From assembly GCA_030077755.1 (NCBI GenBank), contig JAQJZZ010000008.1:1984001-2048000 (forward strand): DNA of 64,000 nucleotides. Reading direction: 5' to 3'. Numbering within the stretch: position 1 is the stretch's first letter; each line of letters begins with the position of its first letter. Shown piece after piece: positions 25,811 to 36,268 of this stretch. Under the pieces are notes generated by a model. The model saw only the letters and a list, made by a program, of their open reading frames with translations, did no database searches and had not been told where the DNA came from. Position numbers and translations under genes: made by a program. This DNA is from Filosporella fistucella (Eukaryota; Ascomycota; Leotiomycetes; Helotiales).

Positions 25811-26429
25811 GCCGACGAAAGGGGTTGAAGGACCCGAGAACCACGCTAGTTTGAACAATTTAATAGTGCTTGGTTTCGGAGGGCAATGCACATGCCATAT
25901 AATAGTTCTGAAAAGGCTGTCCAGATGTCAGTTTCATATGGCAAATTTAAGAATACTGTTTGGATACTATCTCATGTCACAGTCAGACATAGAGCAGAGT
26001 TTCAACCTACCACCAATCACACCAGAATTTCCAACGCATATTTACTTGCTCCTTCAAATCACAGCGTCTGCACAATCTACATATATACCATGTTGACTGA
26101 GAAGACTCGGCCACATGGTAGCTATGGCTCATCAGTCATGAAATCAGGATCAATCAAACATCAAGCATTCCAATAGACTTCATCACATGGTCCTAGTTCC
26201 ACGACCTGCAAGTCAAAATTGACAGGATGGGGCAATCTGAGCATGTGGATAAAGCAATTGCAAAGTGCAGGAATTTGCGTTGAACGGAGGCTGGCGGAAT
26301 CTTCTCAGTCTATATGGTATTTCGTCACAAACCAAATCAGTCCAAGAATCAAAATCAAAACCAAATATCTTCCTCCATTTCTGTCATAGAACCTCTGCTA
26401 TTCCAAAGCCCACCACAAATCCTACCCCC

Positions 26430-27815
26430 TCACAAAACAACATTAACCCTCTCCCCCTTTCCCTCACCATACCCGTCCAAAACTTCATTCAGCGTTCCCG
26501 CGTCCAATCCCTTTAGCACTCTATACTTCGGAACCTTCACCTCTCCCCTCTCAACCCATCCACCCAAAGCCTTCAAATACAATTCCGCCAACCCAGGAAA
26601 AAGAGCCATAGAACCCATCATCTGTCTATCCTCCCATCCCATAACCTTACTCTTCGCGACCTCTTCGCTAATCTTCCCAGGCATAAGATGGATTAAAGTC
26701 CCTTTCCTTTTATTCGAAAGTAAAGACACAGTAAAACTATGATCAAAAGTAGGTGTAGCGGTATCATAGATATAGATCAGATCATCTCCACATACTCTCC
26801 TCAACTGCTCTTCAACATCGTCTGCTTTCCGATCAATCACTATCGCAGCACCTAGCGCTTTTAACTCTGCTTCTCGTGCAGCCGAGGCCGTAGTTATGAT
26901 CTGTCCTATGCCGGCTAGGTGTGCCAACTCAATGCCGAAACGCCCGCACATGGAGCCACCGCCTACGATGAGGATGGTGGTCCCGGCGTAGTCGAAGGAT
27001 TTGGATTCTGGTGTTCCCGGGAAGGGGATCCCGAAACCTGCACTGTGGTGTGTTAGTTTTCAGTATCGATGCCTGCTTCAGCGAGGTGACGCTCCGCTGG
27101 CCCTCCGGGGGCCACTGCCGTGGAGGCCGCCTTCTCTTCGGTCGTGGTGAAGATATAAAGAAACAGGTGGTATGAGGGAAAGGAAGTATATGGAGACTAG
27201 CCATAGCGTCTGAAGAGCCAAACCCCAAACCACACATATCAAACTCACAGCTCAAACCAAAAAACAAAAACCAAAAACTTACTGTTCACCGCCCTCCTTC
27301 CCTCCAAAAAGACTGGCAACAGAAGTAAACAAATTTATCGGAAAATTAACCGCATCCTCATCCTTCAATCCCTTTGGCACTTTCGCTGCATATCGAGCAT
27401 CCACAACAGTATACTCCTGAAAAGCGCCATTCATCCAGTTCCCCATGCTAGATTGGGACAACACATGGTCGCCGACTTTGAGGGAGGGGTTGGATGGGGA
27501 GGTGGTGAGAACGGTGCCGACGACATCGAAGCCTAGAATGGAGGGAGAAGGGATGGGGAAGGGTTGGAATTCGCGGAGTTTCCAGTCGAGGGGTGTGACT
27601 TTGATGATGTGTTAGTTTTTTGTGGTGAGAATTTGAGGGTTAATAGAGCTGGATTTTGATAGAAAGCAGAGGAAGAAGGAAAACATACTCCCGGCAACAT
27701 TGACCTTGATCAGGAGTTCATTTTCCTTTGGTTCTGGGATAGGTACGTCGAGTTTCTCAAAGGGTTTCCCTTTGCCGACAAAGGCGATTCCGGTTTGAGT
27801 TTTTGGAAGGGACAT
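26430..27815 (-). CDS. MDR-family zinc-type alcohol dehydrogenase/quinone reductase-like protein
   Basis: Three exons, 27815-27689, 27598-27283 and 27042-26430, join in phase to 351 aa. The N-terminal GroES-like part has PIPEPKENELLIKVNVAG, then TPLDWKLRE, SILGFDVVGTV and LKVGDHVL. The Rossmann part has TTILIVGGGSMCGRFGIELA with GGGSMCG in the nucleotide-binding turn. This is the arrangement of fungal enoyl-reductase-like and toxD-like MDR oxidoreductases, NAD(P)H-dependent and usually lacking the catalytic zinc. The substrate is unknown. The second intron is 240 bp, four to five times longer than most introns here, and contains the GC-rich hairpin repeat found also at 20401, suggesting expansion by insertion. 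The last exon keeps a CTAAC branch point and a CACAG acceptor. Confidence 0.88.
27086..27129 (+). repeat. GC-rich hairpin repeat, copy 2 (intronic)
   Basis: It matches the block at 20401-20444 at 42 of 44 positions, same orientation. It sits inside the long second intron of the minus-strand MDR gene. Its differing bases give a perfect GGCCC/GGGCC hairpin that copy 1 lacks. Outside the 44 bp the flanks do not align. Confidence 0.8.
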
Positions 27816-29583
27816 GGTGTTTGATGGGAACTGTAGATTGGCTTGAGTGTGTGTGGTGTGATTGAATGTGGAAATATCTGTGTCGAGAGTTAATTATAAG
27901 GTATTCAATATGAGGGGAAGAGTGTATATATATACCTTTCCATTCACCTGATCATCCCACTTGCACCATGCAATCTGCATCACTCGAAGCCAAACCCAAA
28001 CACCAGGCGAATCTCCGCTCCACACCGTCTCTACAATCGGCATAACAAACTCTCCATCCATCACCATCTCCCACCAAGTAATGTCAGGAACCAGATGTAG
28101 TGTAACCCTTCCATCCTGGAGTTTAGCGGATTTAATCCCACTACCTCGGTCTAGTCCACCAATCATCTCTCTTCTACTTCTCCCCTGACCTGGGAAAAGA
28201 GCCTCATTTCTATCCCCCTACGTATATCCACTATCGAGAAATAATTATAAAAACTCATTGAGAAGAAGCTGATGAGCCAATCTCTCAGGCGCAACGCTAA
28301 CTCCTTCCTCTCTTCCACTCCACAGAAAATGTATTCCTTGGTATGTGCTCAATCCTCCATACGTCAAACCCAATGCCCGTTTCGGCGGGTTTATAATCAA
28401 TGTCTTAGCTTCATCCAAAACACATGTTTTGTGATCAACAATTGTAGAAGAACGATGAAATTCGGCGCTTAGAAGAGAGGTTTAGAGACCGAGTCACCGA
28501 GCGGAGGATAGAAATTGCCGTTTCTGAAAGAGACCGGGGATATACTTGTTTTGGATGGGAGTCAGGTGATTGACGGAATTGGATTTCTAAGCTGATGGGA
28601 ATTTGCCGGGGAGAATGCGGATGCGAAGAGATTCGGTATTGGGAAGTGTGGATGTAGATCTGAGGTCTTAAGGGCCTTTGGAGGGTGATTATCAATCCAT
28701 GATGTGCCAAGGTGGTTAGGAGGAGGAGGGTATCACGTGTCGCTGTGCAGAGTTCCAACTCGATGTTGTTATAAAATCGGAGGGAATGTCCTTATCTATA
28801 TGGTAAGCGGATGTTATACATCCTTGTGGTCTCCTTTCTATCTTACCTACAAGATCACCAAGACCTGAGCCTTCTATCATTGATTGATCCTAACCTTTCT
28901 ACAATCAGTATTTGGCAGTCTTCTAGATAGACACCAGGTCAATATCTTGTTCCAATTTTCTAAAAACATAACATTAAATGATATTTATCATAGCTCTTTG
29001 GATACTGATTTGACTCTTAGAAAATATTCATAACCTATTCCCCTTTGATTTCAGGCTAATTATCAAGCACAGCTCAAATAATTGACTGACTAAGGAAAAT
29101 CCCACATCGAGTAAGAACCAAAGGAGATGAAGAATTTGACGTGTGAAATAAGGTTTTTACAGTTGTGAAGAAGATCTTGGAATTATAGCTGAATGCATCG
29201 TCATGTAATACGCGTATACAATTCTTGTCACTCATACATAAGAAGTCCAAGAGTTGAGCTCTCAAATCACACAATGCCAATTCTTGACGTTGCCTGCTTA
29301 TCAATCACCCACAACCCCTCCTTGTCAGCATGCCATGGAATTGAAATCGACAACTCCAAAGCTATAGATGCATGATAGTTATAAATTAACTCCGAAGAGA
29401 AGGAGAGAAAGGTTCGCTTTGCTTTGAAATGGTTTCTACAAAATAAATAAGTCCTGGCTCCCATTTCGTGCTCGATTCCCAAACCTCCCCCTTTCCTTCC
29501 TGATATCCACTTCCTGCAAGAAACTACCTCCGCCTTCAATATCAAATTTTCTTCATATCCAACAACCACAGCAAGCTCCAATC
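27816..29583. other. Intergenic region between two MDR genes
   Basis: This is the promoter side of both flanking oxidoreductase genes, which are divergent. A Trp-rich 90-codon frame on the minus strand (28166-27897) could be a small or decaying gene, but I recognise no family. Nothing else is supported. Confidence 0.45.
27894..28166 (-). other. Possible small or decayed ORF
   Basis: A 90-codon frame begins MIGGLDRGSGIKSAKLQDG and is strikingly Trp-rich (DITWWEMVMDGEF, SGDSPGVWVWLRVMQIAWCKW). The composition is more protein-like than neighbouring frames. A GTGAAT donor follows WDDQ and a CGACACAG acceptor lies near 27879, so a longer spliced gene is conceivable. I recognise no family and give no function. 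Confidence 0.2.
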
Positions 29584-30810
29584 ATGTCTTCTTCTCTCCA
29601 AAACCGTGGCATAATCAAAACCTCCACTCACAATGCCTCCCTCTCAACAATTCCTATACCAACTCTCACACCAGATACTCTCCTCATAAGAACTATAGCT
29701 GTAGCACTGAACCCTACAGATTGGCAGACATTAGATGAGAGGATGAAACCAGGAACGGAGTATTCGCTTCTAGGATGTGATGCAGCTGGCATTGTGGTAG
29801 AAGTAGGCGAGGAGATGAAGGGGAAATTCAAGGTCGGGGATAAAGTCTCTGGACCTGCTCATGGTGGTTAGTATTTTTCCTGCTATTCTACTTTCTTATC
29901 AGATTTCAATATCCTGTGATTTTCCAACTTAAAAGGCACTCCAGTATCCCAAGGAAAGTTGCTAACAAAATCAGGAAACGACTACAATCCCCAAGACGGG
30001 ACATTCGCAGAATATATCCTCCTAAACGGCAATCTCACCCTCCACATCCCATCCAACCTCTCCTTTGAGGAAGCAGCTACTCTTCCCGTCGGTATCTTCA
30101 CCATCGCACTAGGATTGTACAAATACCTCCATCTTCCCCTTCCGTCCCTTTCTCCAGAGCCCAGCGCCAAAGCATCAGCTGAGAAACCCACTCTCCTCAT
30201 CTACGGCGGCAGCACAGCAACCGGTACCCTCGCAATCCAATTCGCGAAACTAGCTAATTGGAGGATAATCACCACGTCCTCACCGCATAACCACGCTCTC
30301 TTGAAAAATCTAGGCGCAGATCATGTATTCGATTACAGATCCCCAGACGTAGGAAAACAGATCAGAGAACTGACGAAGAATGGTTTAACGAGGGTATTTG
30401 ACACGATATCCACAGAAGAAAGTGCTAAGATATGCGCTGCTGCCATATCCTCCTCTGCCGTCTCCAAAAGTGGAGAAGAGGAAGAACTCATCTATGTAAA
30501 CCTAATGGGCACCATCACATTCCCGCGTCCAGAAGTCAAGAACGTTTTCTTCCTCGCATACACCGTTCTAGGCGAGACGTTTGAGATTGAAGAAGAGGTA
30601 TGGGATGCTGTTCCTGAGGACTTTGAGAGGGGGAAAGAGTTTAAAGGTATTGTGGAGGAGTTAGTCGGGAGGGGGTTGGTTAAGACGCATCCCGTTGAGA
30701 TTAGGGAGGGGGGCTTAGAGGGTATCTTAGGGGGTATGCAAGATATGAAGGAGGGGAAGGTTAGTGGGAGGAAATTGGTTTATAGAGTTGGGAAGGTGGA
30801 TGGGGAGTGA
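29584..30810 (+). CDS. MDR-family enoyl reductase/quinone oxidoreductase-like protein
   Basis: Two exons, 29584-29866 and 29975-30810, join in phase to 372 aa. The GroES-like half shows TIPIPTLTPDTLLIRTIAVALNP (in part), LGCDAAGIVVEVGE and FKVGDKVSGPAHGG. After the splice come NDYNPQDGTFAEYI and LSFEEAATLPVGIFTIALGL. The nucleotide-binding turn is LLIYGGSTATGTLAIQFAKL, an A/GxxxxG-type MDR motif. This is the pattern of stand-alone trans-acting enoyl reductases (toxD or LovC-like) and quinone oxidoreductases; the catalytic zinc ligands are absent. It is divergent from the other MDR gene, about 1.8 kb away, and the two are diverged paralogues at most. No polyketide synthase is nearby, so a biosynthetic role is not supported here. 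Confidence 0.88.
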
Positions 30811-31426
30811 GATGAAAACAGGGATGGACTGTGGAGAGGGGTGTGGATTGGCGTGAGAACTGATGTTTTATGAAGCAGCAAGTACTGATGAAGTTAAAGC
30901 TCTCTAATTAATGGATGAGGAATATTGGTATCCGAGAAAATATAAAGAGCGCGACATTATCTACAAGCCAAAATCTTGTTTTCGCCATTCTGAGACTTCA
31001 AGCCCAGTGACATAGTAAGACTTGTCTCAGAGACGCGTTATATACATGCACATCGTATTTGAGAAGACTTGTTGTGTGATCTCAACTTCCACTGTCTTTG
31101 CACTCACACGGATTGAACAGATCAACTTTCCATCTTCAACAATAAAAGCCTTGATTAATAGGAGTTAGCAGAATCAGCATGGTATTAAAATATTGGAGCA
31201 TTGTTTTGTGAAGTTCTGCAATTTCTAAGTCAATGTAGAATTCCAATAGACTCATCAGTTCATATGGATACATGCTTACATGCTTGCCTCAAATAAAAGT
31301 GACATGATCCGTGAGCCAAGCAGCATCATCCGCCGCCTTGAAAATATCGAGTTCAAAAGACCAAACAGGAAAGTTCTTGTACGTAATCATGCTCCTTTGA
31401 TTGCTACATAAATCTCAACCCACCTC
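30811..31426. other. Convergent intergenic region
   Basis: This is the 3' flank of the MDR gene (+) and of the small secreted-protein gene (-). No gene or repeat is seen. Confidence 0.45.
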
Positions 31427-32228
31427 CTAATCGCTATAGGTGACCGTTACATCATCAACATACAGAATATTCGCACATTCCATCCAAACAATGAAAACAT
31501 AAACTTGGGGCGAATTTGTAACAGGCCCAGTGAAAGCATACTGCGTCCATGAGGTTGTTGGAGGTACCTGAGATGGAGCCATGTAGCCAGTCCACCAGTA
31601 AGCTTGTTGATCGCTGGCCTTGTCGGGAAGGATGGTACCAGCGCCAAAATTACACCTACTATCTGGAGCTTCAGGTTGATTCACCATTGCCCAGAAAGTG
31701 ATCGTGACGTGTTTGCCAGCTGGGGGACTGATGAGTTGTCCGAAGCTCATGGCGCGGTTGGTGCTAAGAGATTGTAGCATCATGAGTCTGATGGTGGCAA
31801 ATTAGCTTGAGCATACTATTGCATTAGAGGAGCGATATGCTAGCCTACCCATTGCCTGTATGTGCCTGAACAGCGTCAGTAGAAGTTATGATTTGGAAAG
31901 TGCCTGCTGAATGATTAAAATCATCATCCCATGGATTTTGAGAATTATCAGTGCATTCGAATCCTCCATTCCGGAGGACAGATTGATCGGCTGAGAACAC
32001 GCATGAGTCCATAGGAGCTGCAATGGCAGTAGTCGCAGCTTCGGTTGACGTTGTGCAGAGACGTTGGGCACTCTCAAACAATGAAGAAGTCGCGGAAGCT
32101 AATTCAAGTGCGTCGTTATAGTAGACAGTCACCAATGTACACTGAGGCATAGCTGGGACCGCCAGTCCTGGCACAAGAAGATGTGCCAATGCTGGTGTAA
32201 CGATAATGAATAGAGGTAACAAAAACAT
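31427..32228 (-). CDS. Small secreted protein with a CBM-like beta-sandwich
   Basis: Two exons, 32228-31849 and 31787-31427, join in phase to 246 aa. I chose the ATG giving a clean signal peptide (MFLLPLFIIVTPALA); an in-frame ATG 13 codons upstream is possible. After an Ala/Ser/Thr segment with Cys residues comes SVLRNGGFECTDNSQNPWD. Then follow AMSFGQLISPPAGKHVTITFWA, RCNFGAGTIL, TSWTQYAFTGP and NILYVDDVTVTYSD. The order NGGFE... HVTITFWA... W... Y.F.G... ILYVDDVTV is that of fungal CenC-like carbohydrate-binding or jelly-roll domains. I infer a secreted, possibly glycan-binding protein. No catalytic domain is attached. In a plant-associated fungus such a protein could be an effector candidate, but nothing here proves it. 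Confidence 0.75.
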
Positions 32229-33751
32229 TTTGGGGGCTGTGATTGAATCTACAGGAAACAATTTCAAGATTGAGGATAAACTACAGCAGTGTCTCTTGAC
32301 TTGTACTTATACTCACAGAAATTTTGAATTCGAAAAACTGCCCTTGCAACCATCAAAGCTTGTTTTTTTTTTGTCTAACAACTTGATTTTGATAACCAGA
32401 GGGCTGAGAGGCTTGACCGTGGGGGATGAGTGAGTTCCAATAAGGTGGAAAGTGATATTCGAGATTTCTGGGAACAGCAGCCTCTCGAAAAGTGATTTAC
32501 TGAAGGTTCGGTAGTAAAAAGGATACTGTTCCAGCCGTCTGTCTCAGAATTCTATATCCGGAGAGCTGTCACGGCAAAAAAGCAAGCAAAAGTCGAACCT
32601 AAGAGTCTTAAAATCATCTCCACTAAGACCCACATAGAATGCTTACTCGCAATTGAGAAAGCTTGAACTGTACCACCACGAAAGCGTAGCGAAAAATGCA
32701 CTGAAATCAGGATGTAGGAGAAGGTCAGGATGCAAGGCAAAGGGGAGATGAGAGAGATGATTGAACACTGACGAGGAATTGGTGGCCGCCAAGATAAATA
32801 TCGACGGGATTAAGTCATAGAAGATGAAGTTATAGAAAGGCTATGCCTTTATCAGTATGTGACGTTGAGAAGATAGAGACACCTTTACGTGAGATATTGC
32901 ATTTATGAGTGTGCATTTATGAAGGCCCGCAGGCATATATGGCGGACCCTGAGAACGATTAGCGTTGCAGACGAGCCAAGGAGGAGGCGGGATGACATCC
33001 ATTCTCGAGAGGTCAAGCATAGTATAAATAGACGGAGCGAGGGATGGTGCTAATATCAATGACTGCTAAGCAATAAACTAGAGGAGGACTTCTCTTTGAT
33101 TTGTGGGGACTGTGTACAGAGATGAAAGGCATACTGTTATTTCATGTCTGCAAGACGAATCAAGATATCATTAAAATGGTTCAACTTCTGGCTGTCAGTA
33201 TATACAAGAAATTGCAAGCCGATCTGATGAAACAAAAAATGGAACGAAGCATTGGCAGAATCATGTTCATTGATTGATAGAGGCACAAGGTAGCAGGACA
33301 AAATCCATTACTAAGAGATGGAATCAGGTATCTGATAAAGGCTCAAGTTTGTGTATGGCAAATAGATGTCGGAAGAAGTTCAGCACAGGCAGCATAAGGA
33401 TGTCGAAGATAGTGGACTACTTCTTTGTTGATTGTGAGATAATGAGTATGCCTCTCCAGAGACCTGCATGGCTGTAGATGAAACTAAGCTTCGCAAATGT
33501 TAGAGGTTCCTGAGCTGAAGAGGGGAGAGCAACTTACATTTTTCAATGCGAAAGTAAGCTTGCGTATCCAAAGACCCGCAGGGCTATGTGATCTATGCTG
33601 TGTTAGCACCTCAAAAATTAAGTAGGTTAGTGGGGGCATGTCACATGGGAGGGGTGTGGGTGGGTCACTTGGAACGCAACAACAGTGTTGGGTAAATGTG
33701 ATAAATATTCTAGATTCGTAAGATGGATATATATTCTAAATAGCATAGATT

Positions 33752-34315
33752 TAAAGTAAGAAGAGGGAAATAAGAGAAAAGACAGATAATATAAGTAGAA
33801 AAGGAGGAAGAGAAAACCAAAAATATAAAGGAAGGAAAAAAGAGAGAGAAAAGAAAGAGAAAAGAAGAGAAAGTAAGGCAGAGATTAGTAAAAGGAAAGA
33901 AAAATAGAAGAAAAAAAAGGCAAGGAAAGAGCAAAATAAGAAAAAGAGAAAAAATGAAATTAAAACAATAGAGAAAGAGATAAAAAGTGAAAATATGAAA
34001 ATTAAGGAAAAGGTAGTAAGAGAAGGAGAGAAAAAGAGAAGAGAGAGAGAGAGAGGAAAAAGAAAGGAAAAGGTAAGAAAATAACAGAATAAGAGAAAGA
34101 ATAAGAAAATAAAGAATCAAAAGAGAGAGAAGATAAAAAAATTAAGAAATAGAAAAATAGCAAAGTTGAAGGAAAAGTAAAATAAAGAGAAAGAGAGAGA
34201 AAAATAGAGGAGAAACAGAAAGAGAGCGAGAGAGAGAGAGGAAAGCGAGAAAGAGGATATAGAAAGAGTAGGAATAGAGAAATAAAAGCAAACGATGACA
34301 AAGGAGAGGTTGGCA
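33752..34315 (+). repeat. Polypurine tract, ~560 bp
   Basis: The plus strand consists almost only of A and G, with scattered T and very few C, in irregular GAGAAA/AAGAGA/AGAAAA blocks, including pure (GA)n runs near 34041-34056 and 34227-34242. This is degenerate low-complexity DNA with extreme strand asymmetry, not a clean tandem repeat. Confidence 0.85.
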
Positions 34316-34335
34316 CTCGCCAAGTTTATACCTGG
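34298..34335 (+). repeat. ~40-bp element, copy 1
   Basis: A block starting ACAAAGGAGAGGTTGGCACT and ending in TATACCTGGTGG pairs with a similar block at 34533-34573. It differs mostly by C/T changes plus a one-base indel. It abuts the end of the purine tract and the start of the minisatellite. Confidence 0.65.
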
Positions 34336-34345
34336 TGGGTGGGGT

Positions 34346-34390
34346 TGTCGCAATGGGTGGTGTCGCAGTGGGTGGTGTCACAATGGGTGG
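34346..34390 (+). repeat. 15-bp minisatellite, three units
   Basis: The units are TGTCGCAATGGGTGG, TGTCGCAGTGGGTGG and TGTCACAATGGGTGG, exactly adjacent, with one transition in each of units 2 and 3. A decayed fourth piece (ATCACAATGAGT) follows at about 34401. Confidence 0.9.
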
Positions 34391-34532
34391 AATGGTGGTA
34401 TATCACAATGAGTCACACCTTAGAGAATAAAAGAAATGGAATTTGAATACATAAGAAGTCGATAGACTGAGAATAGAATGAATATGGTAGTATAGAGAAA
34501 AGAGTGAAATGTGAAATGAAGCAAGAACAATA

Positions 34533-34573
34533 ACAAAGGAGAGGCCGGCACTTGCCGAAGTATACCTAATGGA
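34533..34573 (+). repeat. ~40-bp element, copy 2
   Basis: It begins ACAAAGGAGAGGCCGGCACT and ends TATACCTAATGG. It follows another purine-biased stretch, so the purine tract plus element looks like a repeated unit, once long and once short. Confidence 0.65.
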
Positions 34574-36015
34574 TGTATTGGTGCTATGGGAGTTGTTGTG
34601 TCAGGGAGTGAAGCTGATGAGATTAGTGCAAGTGTTTGGAGTCAAAAGATGTCAATGATATCACGTGCATCCACCAACCAGCTAAGCGAAAGTCAAAAAG
34701 GGGGGAAGACATCATCGACTTCACAAGCAAAGCAAGCTCTGCAAAGCTCAGCTCCTTCCACTTGAGAAGAAATTTCTATTGAACTAGAAAATGAATGAAG
34801 TCATGACTTTCTCATCACCGAATGCCTGAAATGTGCCACTGGGCTGTCTGCAGATGAGGAATCTAGGGGAGAAGAGTTGCAGAAGGGAGGATAAAGAATG
34901 AGATTTGTGACCGCGATTGCGATGAGAGGAGGGAGGAACTGGAGAGTTTCAGGCTCACTGAGCATTGTATCGCAGTCACTGTCGTATGCGACCGGAGCAA
35001 TTTGCTCAGTGCATCAACATTTCGACAGCGTTGGGGACAACAACTCTCATTCAAGCAGCAGTAAATGAAATAGGATCACATACCTTGTATCTCTATATGT
35101 CAAAGAGCCTGATTAGAACCTAGTGTAGTGTTGAAGTGGTGTTGTAGTGATGTGTTGGTACGCCCAAAGAAAAAAAAATGTTGTAAAGGGGAAAGCCGTT
35201 CCAGAGAAAGTGGGCGAGCATTTTCTTATGTACATTCTGCATCTTTGTTCAAGAAGCTCTCCGGACGCCAAAGGTTCGTGCTAAGCAGTGTTGAGGCGAT
35301 GGGATTTTGGTAGCGAGGTAGTCTTGAGAGTAGCTGAACTCTATTTGCTTCACTCCTGGAGCTCGTTTTGTAGTAATATAAATAATTCTGAGGATTAAAG
35401 TCCGATTTCTGGGTCCTGAAGATGGGAGATGGGTTCAGATTGATGACTAGGTGCTACAGAGGTGAAGATAATGTATAGCTAGGCATTGACATGAAAGTTT
35501 GATGTCAGCTATTGTCGAGTTCGTTGAAATCGCTCCTTCCCAATGTGATACATACTCTGACCTCATGAAACCATCTAGTATACGGCGACCACGATTTTTT
35601 TTAGAGGATGAATAAGCTCCGAAGATACTGTGCGGGAAGTGAAAGGAAGTGAAGGAAGTATTAAGTGCGAGGAGGAACTAATTATGACCCAGATTGGATT
35701 TGATTCGATCTAAACAGAGTAGCTTTGGTGTATAGGGAGCGCAGTGAGAGCATATTTGGGCTTCATGATGCACTGCTGGAGAGTCTGCAGTTTTAAATCA
35801 GCACTACTATGTCTCAGCTGGAGATGGTGAAGAGGATGTGGTTCCGCGGGCTTTCACTAAAGCTCGGAGGCCTGATATATGACAAGCAACGCAATGATAC
35901 ATAAATGCGTGAAATATCGAAGTGAGACAAATTCAGCAGATAGATAGTGTAACATAAAGTGCGATGGAGATTGGCACATCAAATGATTGCTGCGATACAT
36001 AATTTGGCACTTGAC

Positions 36016-36031
36016 GAGAGAGAGAGAGAGA
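36016..36031 (+). repeat. (GA)n microsatellite
   Basis: Eight GA units, in the 3' flank of the CSC1-like gene. Confidence 0.85.
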
Positions 36032-36268
36032 TACAAGAAACGAACATCCAGCAACGAAACACAATCACATTAATCAGGAACAAGATAGTAGTGACTCATG
36101 AATGTACTTATTATGTAGGTTTATACGTAGCTCATTACAATCGTTCCTCCACTCGCAAGCCTCTGTCAGCTCACGAGCCAAACTCCATTCCCAATGCAAA
36201 CCATCCTTTATCCCATCCATTCCAGCTCAGCTAGCCAGCAAGCTTCTCAAAACAATCTATCATACAAA

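Larger units (their letters stand above)
23006..26429. other. Gene-free 3.4 kb region with diverged repeats
   Basis: I found no gene I can defend; open frames of 60-124 codons overlap on both strands. It contains a short CTACC-type repeat near 23810-23833, short GCAAGAATAT/GCAGGAATAT repeats near 23571-23625, the tandem duplication at 25381-25650 and the tRNA-like segment at 25738-25810. Confidence 0.45.
32229..36268. other. Gene-free 4 kb region rich in simple and dispersed repeats
   Basis: There is no credible gene. The region contains the polypurine tract (33752-34315), a 15-bp minisatellite, two copies of a ~40-bp element, and a (GA)n run at 36016-36031. Frames of 60-136 codons on the minus strand at 33710-34381 are pure Leu/Phe/Ser translations of the purine tract. 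Confidence 0.55.

Noticed and set aside
26430..30810. Secondary-metabolite cluster around the two MDR oxidoreductases
   Set aside because: No polyketide synthase, NRPS, terpene cyclase or pathway regulator is present nearby.
33710..34381. Leu/Phe/Ser-rich open frames of up to 136 codons on the minus strand
   Set aside because: They are mere translations of the polypurine tract, overlap in several frames and have no protein-like composition.
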